Assembly: GCA_002049455.2 (NCBI GenBank)
Contig: KV919279.1
Location: forward strand, 1 to 32,685
DNA length: 32,685 nt
Direction: 5' to 3'
Source: Porphyra umbilicalis
Taxonomy: Eukaryota; Rhodophyta; Bangiophyceae; Bangiales; Bangiaceae
The notes under the pieces: generated by a model
Told to the model about the DNA's origin: nothing
The model's database searches: none
Seen by the model: the letters and a program-made list of their open reading frames with translations, nothing else
Shown here: positions 20,021 to 30,510 of the stretch, piece after piece
Numbering within the stretch: the first letter of the stretch is position 1
Layout: every line of letters begins with the position of its first letter
Made by a program: the position numbers and the translations under genes

Positions 20021-20652
20021 CTGCGGGGTGGGGGAATGAGGCGGTAACCGAGGCGCGGCGGCGGCAGAGGGACCAGACCAGAAACAGAGGGCAGGCACGA
20101 GGAGTACGGAACAAGGCATCAGGGTCAGCCGCAAGCCATGGAAAAGAACGCAGACAAAGGATATAGCTGACAAAGAACAGGGACCACGCCGAGCGGTTTG
20201 CCAACACAACACGCGGCCGACGGTGAGCGAGACGACCGTCTGTCGAATGGCGACCGCGAGCAGCAATCCGCAGGGGAGTGTGCTCGGGCGCCCTTGAGAT
20301 GCAACCAGCGAGGGCCGGCCACGGACGGACGATTGCTGCCACGAATCCCCTCCACGGCGGCTCGCCCGCAGGGCGAGTCGTCCACGGGGGCGGACACTGG
20401 ACCAGGATATACGCACCATGATGACGAGCAATACAAGGGAGTGTGTATTGAGGCAAGATAGATGCAAAGGAGGCGATGGGAAAGGCGAGGGGGATGATGA
20501 TGATGACGATGGGGTGGCAGGACGGGGAAATGGAGGCTCACAGAGTTGCAAGCTGGGCACAGGCGGACGGATCAAGACGTCGCCGGCGCGTTGCCGTCTC
20601 CTCTTCGAAGAGTCTGGAAAGCTGGTCGTCCACTTCATCAGAGATGACTTAC
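20021..20652 (-). other. Candidate intron in the 5' part of the Cpn10 gene
   Basis: Read on the minus strand, GTAAGT (20652-20647) is a perfect donor consensus. CATTCCCCCACCCCGCAG ending at 20021 is a strong pyrimidine-rich acceptor, 12 bases before the Cpn10 ATG. Splicing would join a 42-base exon (20694-20653, opening with ATG and reading MCGLHVYPSSCTCA) in frame to KASGMALARR. It could equally be a 5' UTR intron. The intron would be 632 bases long. Its 3' half contains no domain. Confidence 0.5.
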
Positions 20653-20965
20653 CGCACAAGTACAAGAAGAGGGGTACACGTGGAGGCCGCACATTCGAGT
20701 GCAACGTGTCGCGCCCGCCTCGTCAGCACAGGTGTCACTCGGGTTTCCAGGAGCTGAGAGGCCCGTTCGCAGTTGCAATGATAGCTATGGTCCCGAGGCA
20801 ATAGAGCCAGCCGATGAGGTGCGGCACTCAGCGTGCTCAGGTCGAAGAGCTAGACGCATGGATACAAAGAACAGCAAGCAACACACACACAAGGAAAAGC
20901 ACCCAACGCAATGCCAGTCGCAACCAAGAAACACGGATGAAGGCAACGTGCAGAGAATGCCCGCC
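20653..20965. other. Spacer between Cpn10 upstream exon candidate and acyl-CoA synthetase stop
   Basis: No gene seen. It should hold the Cpn10 promoter and the 3' untranslated region of the acyl-CoA synthetase, both read on the minus strand. The minus strand is pyrimidine-rich at about 20860-20940, in keeping with a 3' flank. Confidence 0.45.
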
Positions 20966-22972
20966 TCACTTCATGGACGTATACAGCGCCTCCAGAGTGG
21001 CCTTGTACTTCTTGGACAGCTGCGGCCGCTTGTACTTGAAGGTCGGCGTCAGGAGGTCGTTCTCCACCGTGAATCCCTGCCCCAAGTCGTTCACCTCCGT
21101 CTCAAAGAGCAGGTCCTTGATCTCCTCGTAGCGCTTGAGCTTGGCCTCAGCGGTCATGACCTTGAGCTCTGCCAGCACCGCCGCCTTGAAGGCCGGCACA
21201 GCCGCGATGGCGGCCAGGCCGCCCGCTGCCTTGTCGGGCGCGTTCTTGGCCGCCCACGCCTTGGCGGTGATCGGGTCGGGGACGACCACCGCAAGCAGGG
21301 TAGCCTCAAAGGAAGAGCCATACACCCAGATTTGGGAGACCAGCTTGCACTTGGCGTACTCCTGCTCAAGCGCCTCAGGGGACACGTACTCACCCTGGGC
21401 GAGCTTGAACAGGTTCTTCTTGCGGTCAATGATCTGCAGCGACCCATCTGCGTTCCAGCGACCAATGTCGCCCGTTGCAAAGAAGCCGTCCGCGTCAATG
21501 GCCGCCTTGGTCGCCTCCTCATTGCGGTAGTAGGCGCGGGTGACAAACGGACCACGCACGCAAATCTCGCCGCGCGGGCACGGCTTGTCGGCGGCCGTGT
21601 ACTCCATGTCGGGCACGTCGACAAGCTTGACCTCCGCCCCCGGCAGGGGCCCCCCGCAGGTGCCCGACGGAAAGTTGGGCGCCGTGCAGCACATGCCGCC
21701 GACCGTCTCGGTCAAACCGTAGCCCTGCAGCACCGGGCACTGTAGGCACACGCTGAGGAAGTCGTTGGTCTGCGCCGACATGGGCGCCGACCCGGTGATG
21801 ACCAGCCGGCAGTTGGGAAGCAGCTTGGCGCGCACCTTGTTGAAGATGAGGCCGTCCCACAGCCCACTCCGCGGCGTCCCGTTCTGCACCGACGACAACA
21901 CGGAGCCGTACGCGATCTCAAACAGCTTGCGCTTGAGCCACCCCCCCGACTCGACGGTCTCCATGATGCGCTGCTGGAAGCGCGCGAACACCCGCGGCAC
22001 GCCTGCAAAGATCGTCGGCTTGCAGACCTCCAGGTCGGCGAGCAGCAGCTTGACGTCGCCTTGGTAGTAGGCCACCGAGCCACCAGCGCAAAAGACGAGC
22101 GCCTCGCCTTGCTGCGCGAAGATGTGGGCCAGGGGGAGGAAGCTCAGCAGCGAATCGGACGAGCTGAACTCAATGCCAAAGTGGCCGAAGAAGCGCAGGG
22201 CGCTGGCGACAGACGAGATAAAGGCGCGGTTCTGAAGCGTTACGCCCTTTGGGTCCCCAGTGGTGCCGCTGGTGTACATGATGACAAAGAGGTCTTCCCA
22301 GCCCGACGGGGAGGCCGTGGCGTCCTCAGAACCCTGGAGGTGCAGCGCCTCCATGGTCACGACGTCACCCGCCACAACAGACGGCAGCTGGGCCGTCGAC
22401 GCGGCAGCGGGGATGTCCCCCGTCTCCATGACAACCACCTTGGTCACGGTCGGGCACTTGGGCCGGGCGGCCAAAAAGTTGTCGAGGTTGGCCACCGTCG
22501 TAAAGACGAACTTCACCTCAGCGTGGTTGATCACGTACTCGACGGCGTTGGGCCCCAGCGAGTCGTACAGGGGCACCAGCACCAGACCCTGGGAGGAGCA
22601 CGCCATCTGCGCCATGCTCCAGTTGGGGCAGTTTTTCCCGTACACGCCCACCCGGTCGCCCTTGACCAGGCCGGAGGCGACGAGCGCCGAGCCGAGGCGC
22701 AGCGCCGTCTGATGCACCTTGTTGTAGGTGTGGAACGTGTACGGCCCAGCCTCGCCCGCCGCGTTGATCGGCCGCCAGCCCAGGCACTTGGCGGTGGGCT
22801 GCTTCTTGGCAAACCGGGCGACAAAGTCAAAGGTGGTGCGGATCGTCTCCCCTGGGAAGGGCTGCTCATCCGACGGCAGGTAGCCACAAGTGCGGACGGC
22901 GCTCTCGCCGGGCCGCATCGGCTCTGCTGCCGGCGTAGACAGCTGCAGCTTGGCCCGCAGTGGGGACGCCAT
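20966..22972 (-). CDS. Long-chain acyl-CoA synthetase (AMP-forming, LACS/FACL)
   Basis: Activates free fatty acids to acyl-CoA with ATP through an acyl-adenylate; feeds lipid synthesis or beta-oxidation. 668 residues, the usual length for eukaryotic LACS. Seen in order: the ATP-binding loop YTSGTTGDPKG (from residue 233), FLPLAHIFAQ, the GVPRVFARFQQRI segment, ITGSAPMS, the adenylate motif YGLTET, and the fatty-acyl signature region FFATGDIGRW (Asp about 502) followed by IIDRKKNLFKLAQGEYVSPE. The LAQGEYVSPE form is typical of eukaryotic long-chain enzymes. The ATG at 22972 (MASPLRAKLQL) was preferred to upstream non-ATG extensions to 23017. No cleavable signal is evident, and the C-terminus (YTSMK) is not a peroxisomal PTS1. 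The whole reading frame is a single exon without homopolymer damage. The downstream neighbour on the same strand is Cpn10; there is no evidence for co-regulation. Confidence 0.96.
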   Translation of the reverse strand: MASPLRAKLQLSTPAAEPMRPGESAVRTCGYLPSDEQPFPGETIRTTFDFVARFAKKQPTAKCLGWRPINAAGEAGPYTFHTYNKVHQTALRLGSALVASGLVKGDRVGVYGKNCPNWSMAQMACSSQGLVLVPLYDSLGPNAVEYVINHAEVKFVFTTVANLDNFLAARPKCPTVTKVVVMETGDIPAAASTAQLPSVVAGDVVTMEALHLQGSEDATASPSGWEDLFVIMYTSGTTGDPKGVTLQNRAFISSVASALRFFGHFGIEFSSSDSLLSFLPLAHIFAQQGEALVFCAGGSVAYYQGDVKLLLADLEVCKPTIFAGVPRVFARFQQRIMETVESGGWLKRKLFEIAYGSVLSSVQNGTPRSGLWDGLIFNKVRAKLLPNCRLVITGSAPMSAQTNDFLSVCLQCPVLQGYGLTETVGGMCCTAPNFPSGTCGGPLPGAEVKLVDVPDMEYTAADKPCPRGEICVRGPFVTRAYYRNEEATKAAIDADGFFATGDIGRWNADGSLQIIDRKKNLFKLAQGEYVSPEALEQEYAKCKLVSQIWVYGSSFEATLLAVVVPDPITAKAWAAKNAPDKAAGGLAAIAAVPAFKAAVLAELKVMTAEAKLKRYEEIKDLLFETEVNDLGQGFTVENDLLTPTFKYKRPQLSKKYKATLEALYTSMK

Positions 22973-23640
22973 GGCTACGTCGAGAGGGTGGGGGGAGGTC
23001 GGGAGGCGAGGGGACACCGAGGGGACAAGCGGAAGGAGAACAGGGGCAGAGCAGGAGACCGTCGTTGCCTGCGCAGTGTGCGCTCAGCCCGCGGCGCCGC
23101 TAAAATCCCGTCGGCAGCTCCTTTGGAGGATGCACGGCAGTCGTCGCAGGCGCGCGAGCGACGTTGGCGGCGGTCTTGAGGCGAGGGGCACACGCTCGGA
23201 GGCAGAGCGCGCGTCCAACAACCTCGCAACGCACACCTCGCGCTCACGGTCAAGTCAGAGTCAGAAAACGTACGACAGGGGCAAAATTCTCGACTGTGTG
23301 CGAGCCTCTCCCCGTCCGCAAACGATACGCTGGCAGTGCGAGAGGGGTCCCTGCGGTGGCGTCTCAGCGCGACGCCTGGCCAGCCACTCAGGTCCGTCTT
23401 CGGATGACAACACCACGGCGATGCCAGCGTAGGATACAGGGGGGGCACCCGGCTCCCATCCCCGAAGTTTGAGGACCAGTGTCGCCTGCCACTACTGTCA
23501 TGGCTGTCGACGACGTCATCTGATTGGGCGGACTTCACCTCAACGTCCCAGCCCCACGGGAGCTGTTACGGCCGATCGGCTCCTTTCTACCACATAACAA
23601 CATCAAAGCTGCTCACAAGGATATAATTACAACTCATTAA
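22973..23640. other. Upstream region of the acyl-CoA synthetase gene
   Basis: Probably holds the promoter and 5' leader of the gene read leftward from 22972. Open frames occur on both strands (for example 22975-23538 minus) but show no domain. Base composition shifts from GC-rich to mixed at about 23580. Confidence 0.45.
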
Positions 23641-23710
23641 GAGGTCGTAAATCACAGTACAGTACCATTGGGAGTGAAGCAAAATACCGCTATCGCCGAG
23701 ATGGCCGTGC

Positions 23711-23830
23711 TTAGGGATGCTCAGAACGCCCAGGGCGTCGTTAAGGGCGTCGTTAAGGGCGTCACCAGGGCGTCATTTGGGCGTCGTGCGTCCCTAAAGG
23801 GCGTCAGCAAGGCGTCGCCAAGAGAAAGAT
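23711..23830. repeat. Cluster of GGGCGTC motifs within a short inverted repeat
   Basis: TTAGGGATGC at 23711-23720 is inverted, with one mismatch, at 23788-23797 (GCGTCCCTAA). Between and just after lie at least six GGGCGTC words, including two tandem GGGCGTCGTTAA units (about 23733-23758). More GGGCGTC or GGGCGCT words occur at 23964-24015. This resembles a small palindromic transposon or subterminal transposase-binding repeats. Confidence 0.6.
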
Positions 23831-24019
23831 TTCATGGGGGTCTACATGATTTAGTAGGTGGTGGCTGTGCACCTTGGTTGTGGACAGGCACCCAGTCTTG
23901 AAACAGAAAATGACCTATGAGTTGACAATATGGATGCTACTTTTATCATATGGTGAATTCTGAGGGCGCTACTTGGGGCGTCGTAAGGGCGTTTTGGCTG
24001 CCTAATGGGGCGTCAGTAA

Positions 24020-24080
24020 CGCCATAATCCGAACCGCTGGGCTTGCTCTAAGAGCAAGCCCAGCGGTTCGGATTATGGCG
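24020..24080. repeat. Perfect 30-bp inverted repeat around a single base
   Basis: The arm 24020-24048/9 (CGCCATAATCCGAACC..., ending GGGCTTGCTCT) is followed by one A (24050) and its exact reverse complement at 24051-24080. Directly after it, GCGGAGA-A-TCTCCGC (24078-24092) is a second palindrome. The centre contains TAA between two opposed copies of the element terminus GAGCAAGCCCAGCGGT, as if two related elements met at one target site. Confidence 0.95.
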
Positions 24081-24955
24081 GAGAATCTCCGCTAACGCCA
24101 AATTATAGCGGAAAGGGATGCCCAGCGGTCAGATTTATGGCGCGGAATCCACGCCAAATGTTGGGATGGCGGAGATCCGACGCTATATTCCGGTGGTATG
24201 GCGTGAGATCTACGCCATCCCAACGTTTGGCGGAGCCATATGGCGGAAACATGCCGCTGCGAATCGAAAGGTCATCTCGAATGTGAGGACAGGTGACACT
24301 TCGACGTGGCCATGTGGTTTCTTTCAATCGCCTGACCAAAGACCACAAGACACGTCCAGCTGCAACGTCTCTTTCGAAGCCAGCGACCATACATTCCCTC
24401 CTCCTGGAAGCACTGTGCAACAGGGAGGATTCAAATGCTGTCGTCTTTTGGCCAGTCACCGCCACTGTGCTCAACATAAACAGAGAAGCGATCTAATACG
24501 TCTGTTTCTTCGTCGACATCTTCAGTTTGTTTCAGCTGGCCGAGGGTCGGGGGGGGGGGTGGCGCTGAACCCATGCATTCTTCCTGGCGAGCGTGATGGC
24601 CGAGTCCCCCAAAATACGCCCTTCAACTCATGTGGGGGGGGTGCAGGGCGGGGGGGCAATATGCGAATAGAGAGGGGAGGGAGTACATATCTTTGCACTT
24701 CCGCAGCGGGCGCTCCGCCAGCAGAAAACGCATGGTTTGCAGCTGGGATGGTGCAGGCGGGGCTCCTCCTCCACTTCCTGGCGCGGTCCCGAAGAATTCG
24801 GATTTTCCGCTATACTCTGGCGCCCAAACCGCTGGAAGACATCGACCATCGGCCGCTCCATATTAATAATGTGGAGGGGCCACTCACAATGCGCCACGAA
24901 TCGAGTCGAAAACGCTATACTATGGCGTTGGCGGGCACCGCTGGGCTTGCTCTAA
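24049..24955. mobile_element. Non-autonomous DNA transposon, 901 bp, with terminal inverted repeats and TAA target duplications
   Basis: The left end GAGCAAGCCCAGCGGT (24052-24067) is the exact inverse of the right end ACCGCTGGGCTTGCTC (24937-24952). TAA flanks both ends (24049-24051 and 24953-24955), a 3-bp target duplication. Just inside both ends lie matching subterminal words AACGCCA and ATAGCG in the same order. A further inverted pair, with two mismatches over 24 bases, lies at 24154-24177 and 24207-24230. No transposase domain is found inside; the open frame 24118-25029 has none. A 3-bp T-A-rich duplication is typical of the PIF/Harbinger superfamily, so a MITE-like derivative of that group is the best inference. 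Confidence 0.72.
24154..24230. repeat. Internal hairpin of the transposon
   Basis: CCAAATGTTGGGATGGCGGA... at 24154-24177 pairs with ...TACGCCATCCCAACGTTTGG at 24207-24230 with two mismatches over 24 bases, leaving a 29-base loop. It lies inside the TAA-flanked element near its left end. Confidence 0.85.
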
Positions 24956-25798
24956 GGCGTCTTAGAGCATTGTTAACAATGAGATGCTATCCCCATATTC
25001 AAGCCACGTTGCACAACGTGTCCCATTAAGCACCTGAAGTCCGATGTAACACCACTTTTTAGACGAAGAAGCCCTTTTTATGTTCGGGCCATGGAAATCG
25101 AACTACCTACTTGATTCTGGCTTCAGCTGACCAGGATAGCCGAGGCTATCTCACGGGGGCCTCTGATTGGCCCATGTGATGGATCAACGACCCGTTTCAC
25201 AGCAAATAGTAGCACGTGGCTGCAACGTGTGCGCCACGTCTGCAAGATTGACTGCCAGTTTCTTCTGGGCAGAGGTGGTGGGAACGTCCGCAAGAGCTGT
25301 CGTGCATGGCAATGGTCCTACAGTGACGTCCTTCTAGGCGTGGTCGTCATCAAGTGCTGCATATTTTGACCTGTTTCTTTGTCCGTCTGCCGACGAGCGT
25401 TCTCTGCGCCTTCGTTATGGTTGATACGGCTGCTCACCACAGTTGTCATCTGCCGCTGCAGTGAATCAAGTCCTGGCCGAAAATATCGTCTTGATCGGGC
25501 CCAGACAAGGCCTGGTGTAAGGAAACCTGCGGGTACTTAGGCTCATGACAGCACAGGAGCCAACCGCTGACGTACATGTGGCTGTCTAAGGACGCGGACT
25601 TGGTTCTAGAATGGAATAGCCGATAGCGATAGCCTGAGTTGTTGGCAATGCTCTTATCCGTAGCGCGCCCCTGGCGCCTCCCAAATAGGGGCGTCGTGTG
25701 CAACCCGAGCCGCGCTCCAGCTCGACGCCACGCTTGAACGCGGCCAACAACCGTCCTCTTCCTGAATACGTCGCCATCGGTCACACCCACGTCTGAGC
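24956..25798. other. Intergenic region upstream of dnaE
   Basis: No domain in any frame. The right flank of the transposon contains CTTAGAGCATTGTTAACAATG (about 24960-24978), with a small palindrome (ATTGTTAACAAT), possibly another decayed element. The rest is of mixed composition; the part nearest 25798 should hold the dnaE promoter and leader. An in-frame TGA at 25763 limits the dnaE reading frame upstream. Confidence 0.5.
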
Positions 25799-28700
25799 AT
25801 GCCGTCGTCAACACCCACGGCATCTCCCGACATCCCGTCCAGGAGGGTGCCTATGTACTGTCTATTTGTCGCTTCCTCTGCACCACGGCGGCAGGCGGCG
25901 CGTCCCATCACTGCAATCACCGCCGCCGTTGGTGCGTGCCGGTGCGTGCCAGACGCCTGCGGCGGCGCGGCGGCGCCGGCGCTGGCCGTGCGGCTCTCCT
26001 TCTCCTCCTCCTTGCGGACAAGGTTAGGCGCCACTGGCGGCGCTTCCCGGTGCCTCTCGTTTTTCCAGAGCCCCGGCGTCGCCCGCCCATGCGGTGACGT
26101 GGAGGCGCCGGCCGCTGCGGCGGAGCGGGCCGGCTGCCGCTTCCATGGCGGCGTCTTTATGGGGGCGGTCCCCCTGCGCGGCGTGGTTGCCGAGGGCGTC
26201 GCCGACGGCGCCGCTCCGCCCTACGTCCCCCTCCACGTACATTCCGACTACTCCCTCCTCGACGGCGCCAGCCGCCTGACCGACCTCGTCGCCCGCGCCG
26301 CCGAACTCCACACCCCCGCCCTCGCGCTGACCGACCACGGCGTCCTCTACGGCGCCATTGAGCTCGTGCGCACCTGCACGGCGGCGGGCGTGAAGCCCAT
26401 CGTCGGGAATGAGATGTATATTGTCAACGCGCCGCTCGGCGACGATGCGGTTGGAAAGAAGCGCTTCCACCTGACGGTGCTCGCCAAAAATACGGCGGGC
26501 TACCGTTCCCTCGTCGCCCTAACGACCAAGTCGCACCTGGAGGGGTGGCCCAAGCGTGGCGGCATGTTCTCCCGCCCGGCCATCAACAAGGAGTTGCTGG
26601 CGGAGCACGCAGACGGCCTCATCATTGCGTCGGGGTGTCTCAGCGGAGAGATTCCGCGTGCCATCCTCAGCAATGACTTTGATGAGGCGCGGCGGGTGGC
26701 GACGTGGTACCGCGATACTTTTGGCGACGATTTTTACTTGGAGCTCCAGGACCACGGCCTGCCGATGGACAATATTGTCAATGCCGGCGTCGCCGCACTT
26801 GCCAAGGAGATGAACCTCCCGCTCATTGCCACCAACGACTCGCATTTTACGTCAGCGGCCGACGCGGAAGCGCACGACGCGCTCATTTGCATGCGGACTG
26901 GCAAAAAGCTCGTCGACAAGGGGCGCCTCGTCTACACTGGCCACGAGTACTTCAAGTCGACGCCGCAGCTGCTCGACGCGCTCGCGCGAACGGTGGAGCC
27001 AGACGTGGCGGCCGAGGCGCTGCGCAACACCGTGGCCATTGCCGACAAGGTGTCGCCGTACGACATCCTTGGCGAGACGCGCATCCCCGACTTTCCCATC
27101 CCAGACGCGTTTGCGCCGGGCGGCGACGCCGCCGCGCGCTCCCACACCGCCTACCTCCGCCACGTGGCGCTGGAGGGGCTCGCCGCCCGCGTCAAACGGA
27201 GTAACATTTCGGAGCAGCGGCTGCGCGACGAGTACATGCCACGGCTGACGTACGAGCTTGACATGCTCGAGCGGATGGGGTTCCCCTCCTACTTTCTGGT
27301 CGTTTGGGATTTTATCCGCTTTGCGCGGGAGGAGGGCATCCCGGTCGGCCCGGGTCGCGGCTCGGCCGCCGGCTCGCTGGTTGCGTACGTCCTAAACATC
27401 ACCACCGTCGACCCGCTGGTGCACGGCCTCCTCTTTGAGCGCTTCCTCAACCCCGAGCGCGCGTCCATGCCCGATATCGACACGGACTTTTCGGTGGAGG
27501 GCCGCGACAAAGTCATCCAGTACGTGACGCGCAAGTACGGGGACGACCGCGTCGCGCAGATTATCACGTTTGCGCGGATGACATCCAAGGCGCTGCTCAA
27601 GGACGTTGCTCGCGTGCACAATGTCAAGTACGCCGAAGCGGACCGCCTCGCCAAACTCATCCCGGTCGTCCGCGGGAAGCCCGCCACCCTCAAGCAGCTG
27701 CTCTCCAAGGACACCCCGTCGGCCGAATTCAAAGCCGCGTACACGTCTGGCACCTACAACGTGTGGGTGCCGAACGAGGAGGTGGCGCCGCCGGCGCTCA
27801 CCGAAGGGGAAGACGGGGAGCTGGTCGAGTCGCACGCGGACGAGCAGCCGCCGCCGCCAGTGGCGGCGGCGTCCCCCAAGCGCCGGCGGAATGCCAAGGT
27901 CGCCACGTCGGGCGTGGAGGGCGACGGCGGGACCTGGGAGAAGCGCGACTTTCGGGACCTCATTGACAAGGCCAAGCGGATTGAGGGCACCAAAAAGTCG
28001 TATGGTGTGCACGCCGCCGGGGTCGTCATCTCCTCCCGCCCGCTAGCCGAGATTGTGCCCCTATCGCGGGGCAAGAATGGGGAGACCATCACTCAGTACG
28101 CGATGGAGGATGTGGAGGCGCTGGGGCTTCTCAAGATGGACTTTCTCGGCCTCAAGACGTTGTCGATTATCGACGATGCCGTCAAGCTCATCAACGCGCG
28201 GCGTGTGGAGGTCGGCCTACCTGCCGACGTTGACGTGTCGGTTGACGCGCTGCCAACAGACGACAAGGAGACGTACGACTTGCTTGCGAGTGGCAAACTG
28301 TACGGCGTCTTTCAGTTGGACGCGTCGGCTGGCATGCGCGCCATCGTGCGGCAGCTACGGCCGTCGTCACTCGCTGACATATCCTCCATTCTCGCCTTGT
28401 ACCGGCCCGGCCCGCTTGACGCCGGCCTCATCCCAAAGTTTATCGCGCGGAAGCATGGGCGGGAAGCCATTGACGTTGCACACCCGCTGCTCAAGCCCAT
28501 CCTCGAAGAAACATACGGCATCCTCGTCTACCAAGAGCAGATTATGCGGGTCGCGCGGGAGCTCGCGGGCTACTCTCTGGGCGAAGCTGACATCCTCCGC
28601 CGCGCCATGGGCAAGAAGAAGGTTGACGTTATGGAGCGGGAGCAGGGTCGCTTTGTTGCCGGCTGCGTCGACAATGGGGTGTCCAAGCCGGTGGCGGAAG

Positions 28701-30478
28701 CGCTCTTCGCGCAGATGCTGCTGTTTGCCGAGTACTGTTTCAACAAGTCGCACTCGAGCTGCTACGCCTACCTGACGTACCAGACAGCGTGGCTCAAGGC
28801 CAACCACCCAGTCGAGTTCTTCACCTCCCTGCTCCGCGCCAACGTGACCGCGTCGGACAAGCTGGGCCGGTACGTCGTCGATGCGGACGCAGCGCGGGTA
28901 CGGGTGCGGCCGCCCGACATTAATCGGAGTGAGCTCGGCTTCACCCCCGACTATGACGACGACGGTGCTGACGTGGGCGACGGCGCGCACTTGCACGCGG
29001 GGACGCACGCCAAGCGGTACCGCGGCGCCATCCTCTTTGGCCTCGAAGCGGTCAAGACGGTCGGCGCCACGTCGGCTCTCCCGCTCATCGAGGAGCGGCA
29101 GCGGGGTGGCCCTTTCCGGTCCATCGCAGACATGCTCGAGCGCCTCCCGAGTTCGGTCATCAACAAGCGCTCCCTCGAGGCCCTCGTTTCGTGTGGCGCC
29201 TTTGACCGCCTCCACCCCAACCGGCGGGCGCTCCTCGAGGCGCTGCCCGAGATGCTCGTCCTCCGGAAGCGGTCGACGGAACGCCAACGGCGGCTCGACA
29301 AGCGCGCGGTGACGGCGGCGGACAAGGCAGCGGCGGCAGCGGGCCTCCCGACTCCCGCCGACGCCGACGCCGTCGTGGCGGCTCGTGCGGAGCTGGTGGC
29401 GGCGACAAAGTGGGTCAAAGAAACGGAAAAGGAGCGGGAGGCGTGGGCCGAGTTGGAGCTGAGCATCTCAGCCGCCGCGCGGGACGTTGATGAGTTTCCG
29501 CTGCAAACGCGCCTGCAGATGGAGAAGGAGATGCTGGGCTTTTACGCGACCGCCCACCCACTGAGCAACTTGGGCGCGGTCGCCGCGCTCGTTTGCCCGA
29601 CGCCACTTGTCGACATTGTCGGGTCGGACGAGGCGGCCGAGGACGCCGGCTTGGAGACGGGGACGGACCTGTCCGGCCCAGACGGGGACGGCGCGGGGGC
29701 GCCATCAGTGCACGTCGTCGTGCAGGGGAGCCGCGCCTCTGGCGGCGATGCGGTCGGCGACGCGGCGCCGCCCCGGTCGTCCGACCTCCCCCCCTCTGCC
29801 ACTCACTCGGCGCCCGTCGTCAAGGAGGGCGCCGAGGTGGTTACGCTTGGCCTCATCACCGGCCTCAAGATGCTCAAGACCTCTGCCCGCAAGCAGACGA
29901 TGGCCACGTGGACGCTGGAAGACGAGTCGGCCTCTCTTGCCGCCGTCGCCTTCCCGTCGACGATGCCGGTCGTGCAGCCCGCCCTTGCCGACGAGGCACG
30001 GGTGCTCTGCTGGGGCAAAGTGCAGCGTGATTCGGGTGGCTACACGCAGCTGATCGTCAATGACGTGCAGCGCGTGCGGGCGGCGCAGGTGCTACTGCTC
30101 ACACGCACGGGCGACGCGCCGCACGTGGGCGTCGGCACCCTCCGCGCGCAGGCAAACATTGTTCTCCGCCGCGCGACGGGCGCGGACGACACGGCCATGG
30201 ACGAGGGCGATGGTGGCGGTTACTCGCGGCGGACGTGGCGCAAAAAGGTGGACATGGCGACGCTCCCCCGCATCGCCATCGTCCTCGACGTTGGGCCCGA
30301 TGGTGGGGGGACGGACGGCCCGCGGCAACGCGCCTACCTTGGCAACAACTGCCGCGTTCACGAGTCCCACGTCGACCGCGTCATCCGCGCGGCGGCGACG
30401 ATTGGGTGTACCGCGCAGCTGTTGCGGATTGGGGACACGTTTGGCGTCGACGCCGACGCGGATGAGGTGGCAGCCGAG

Positions 30479-30510
<32 letters not shown>

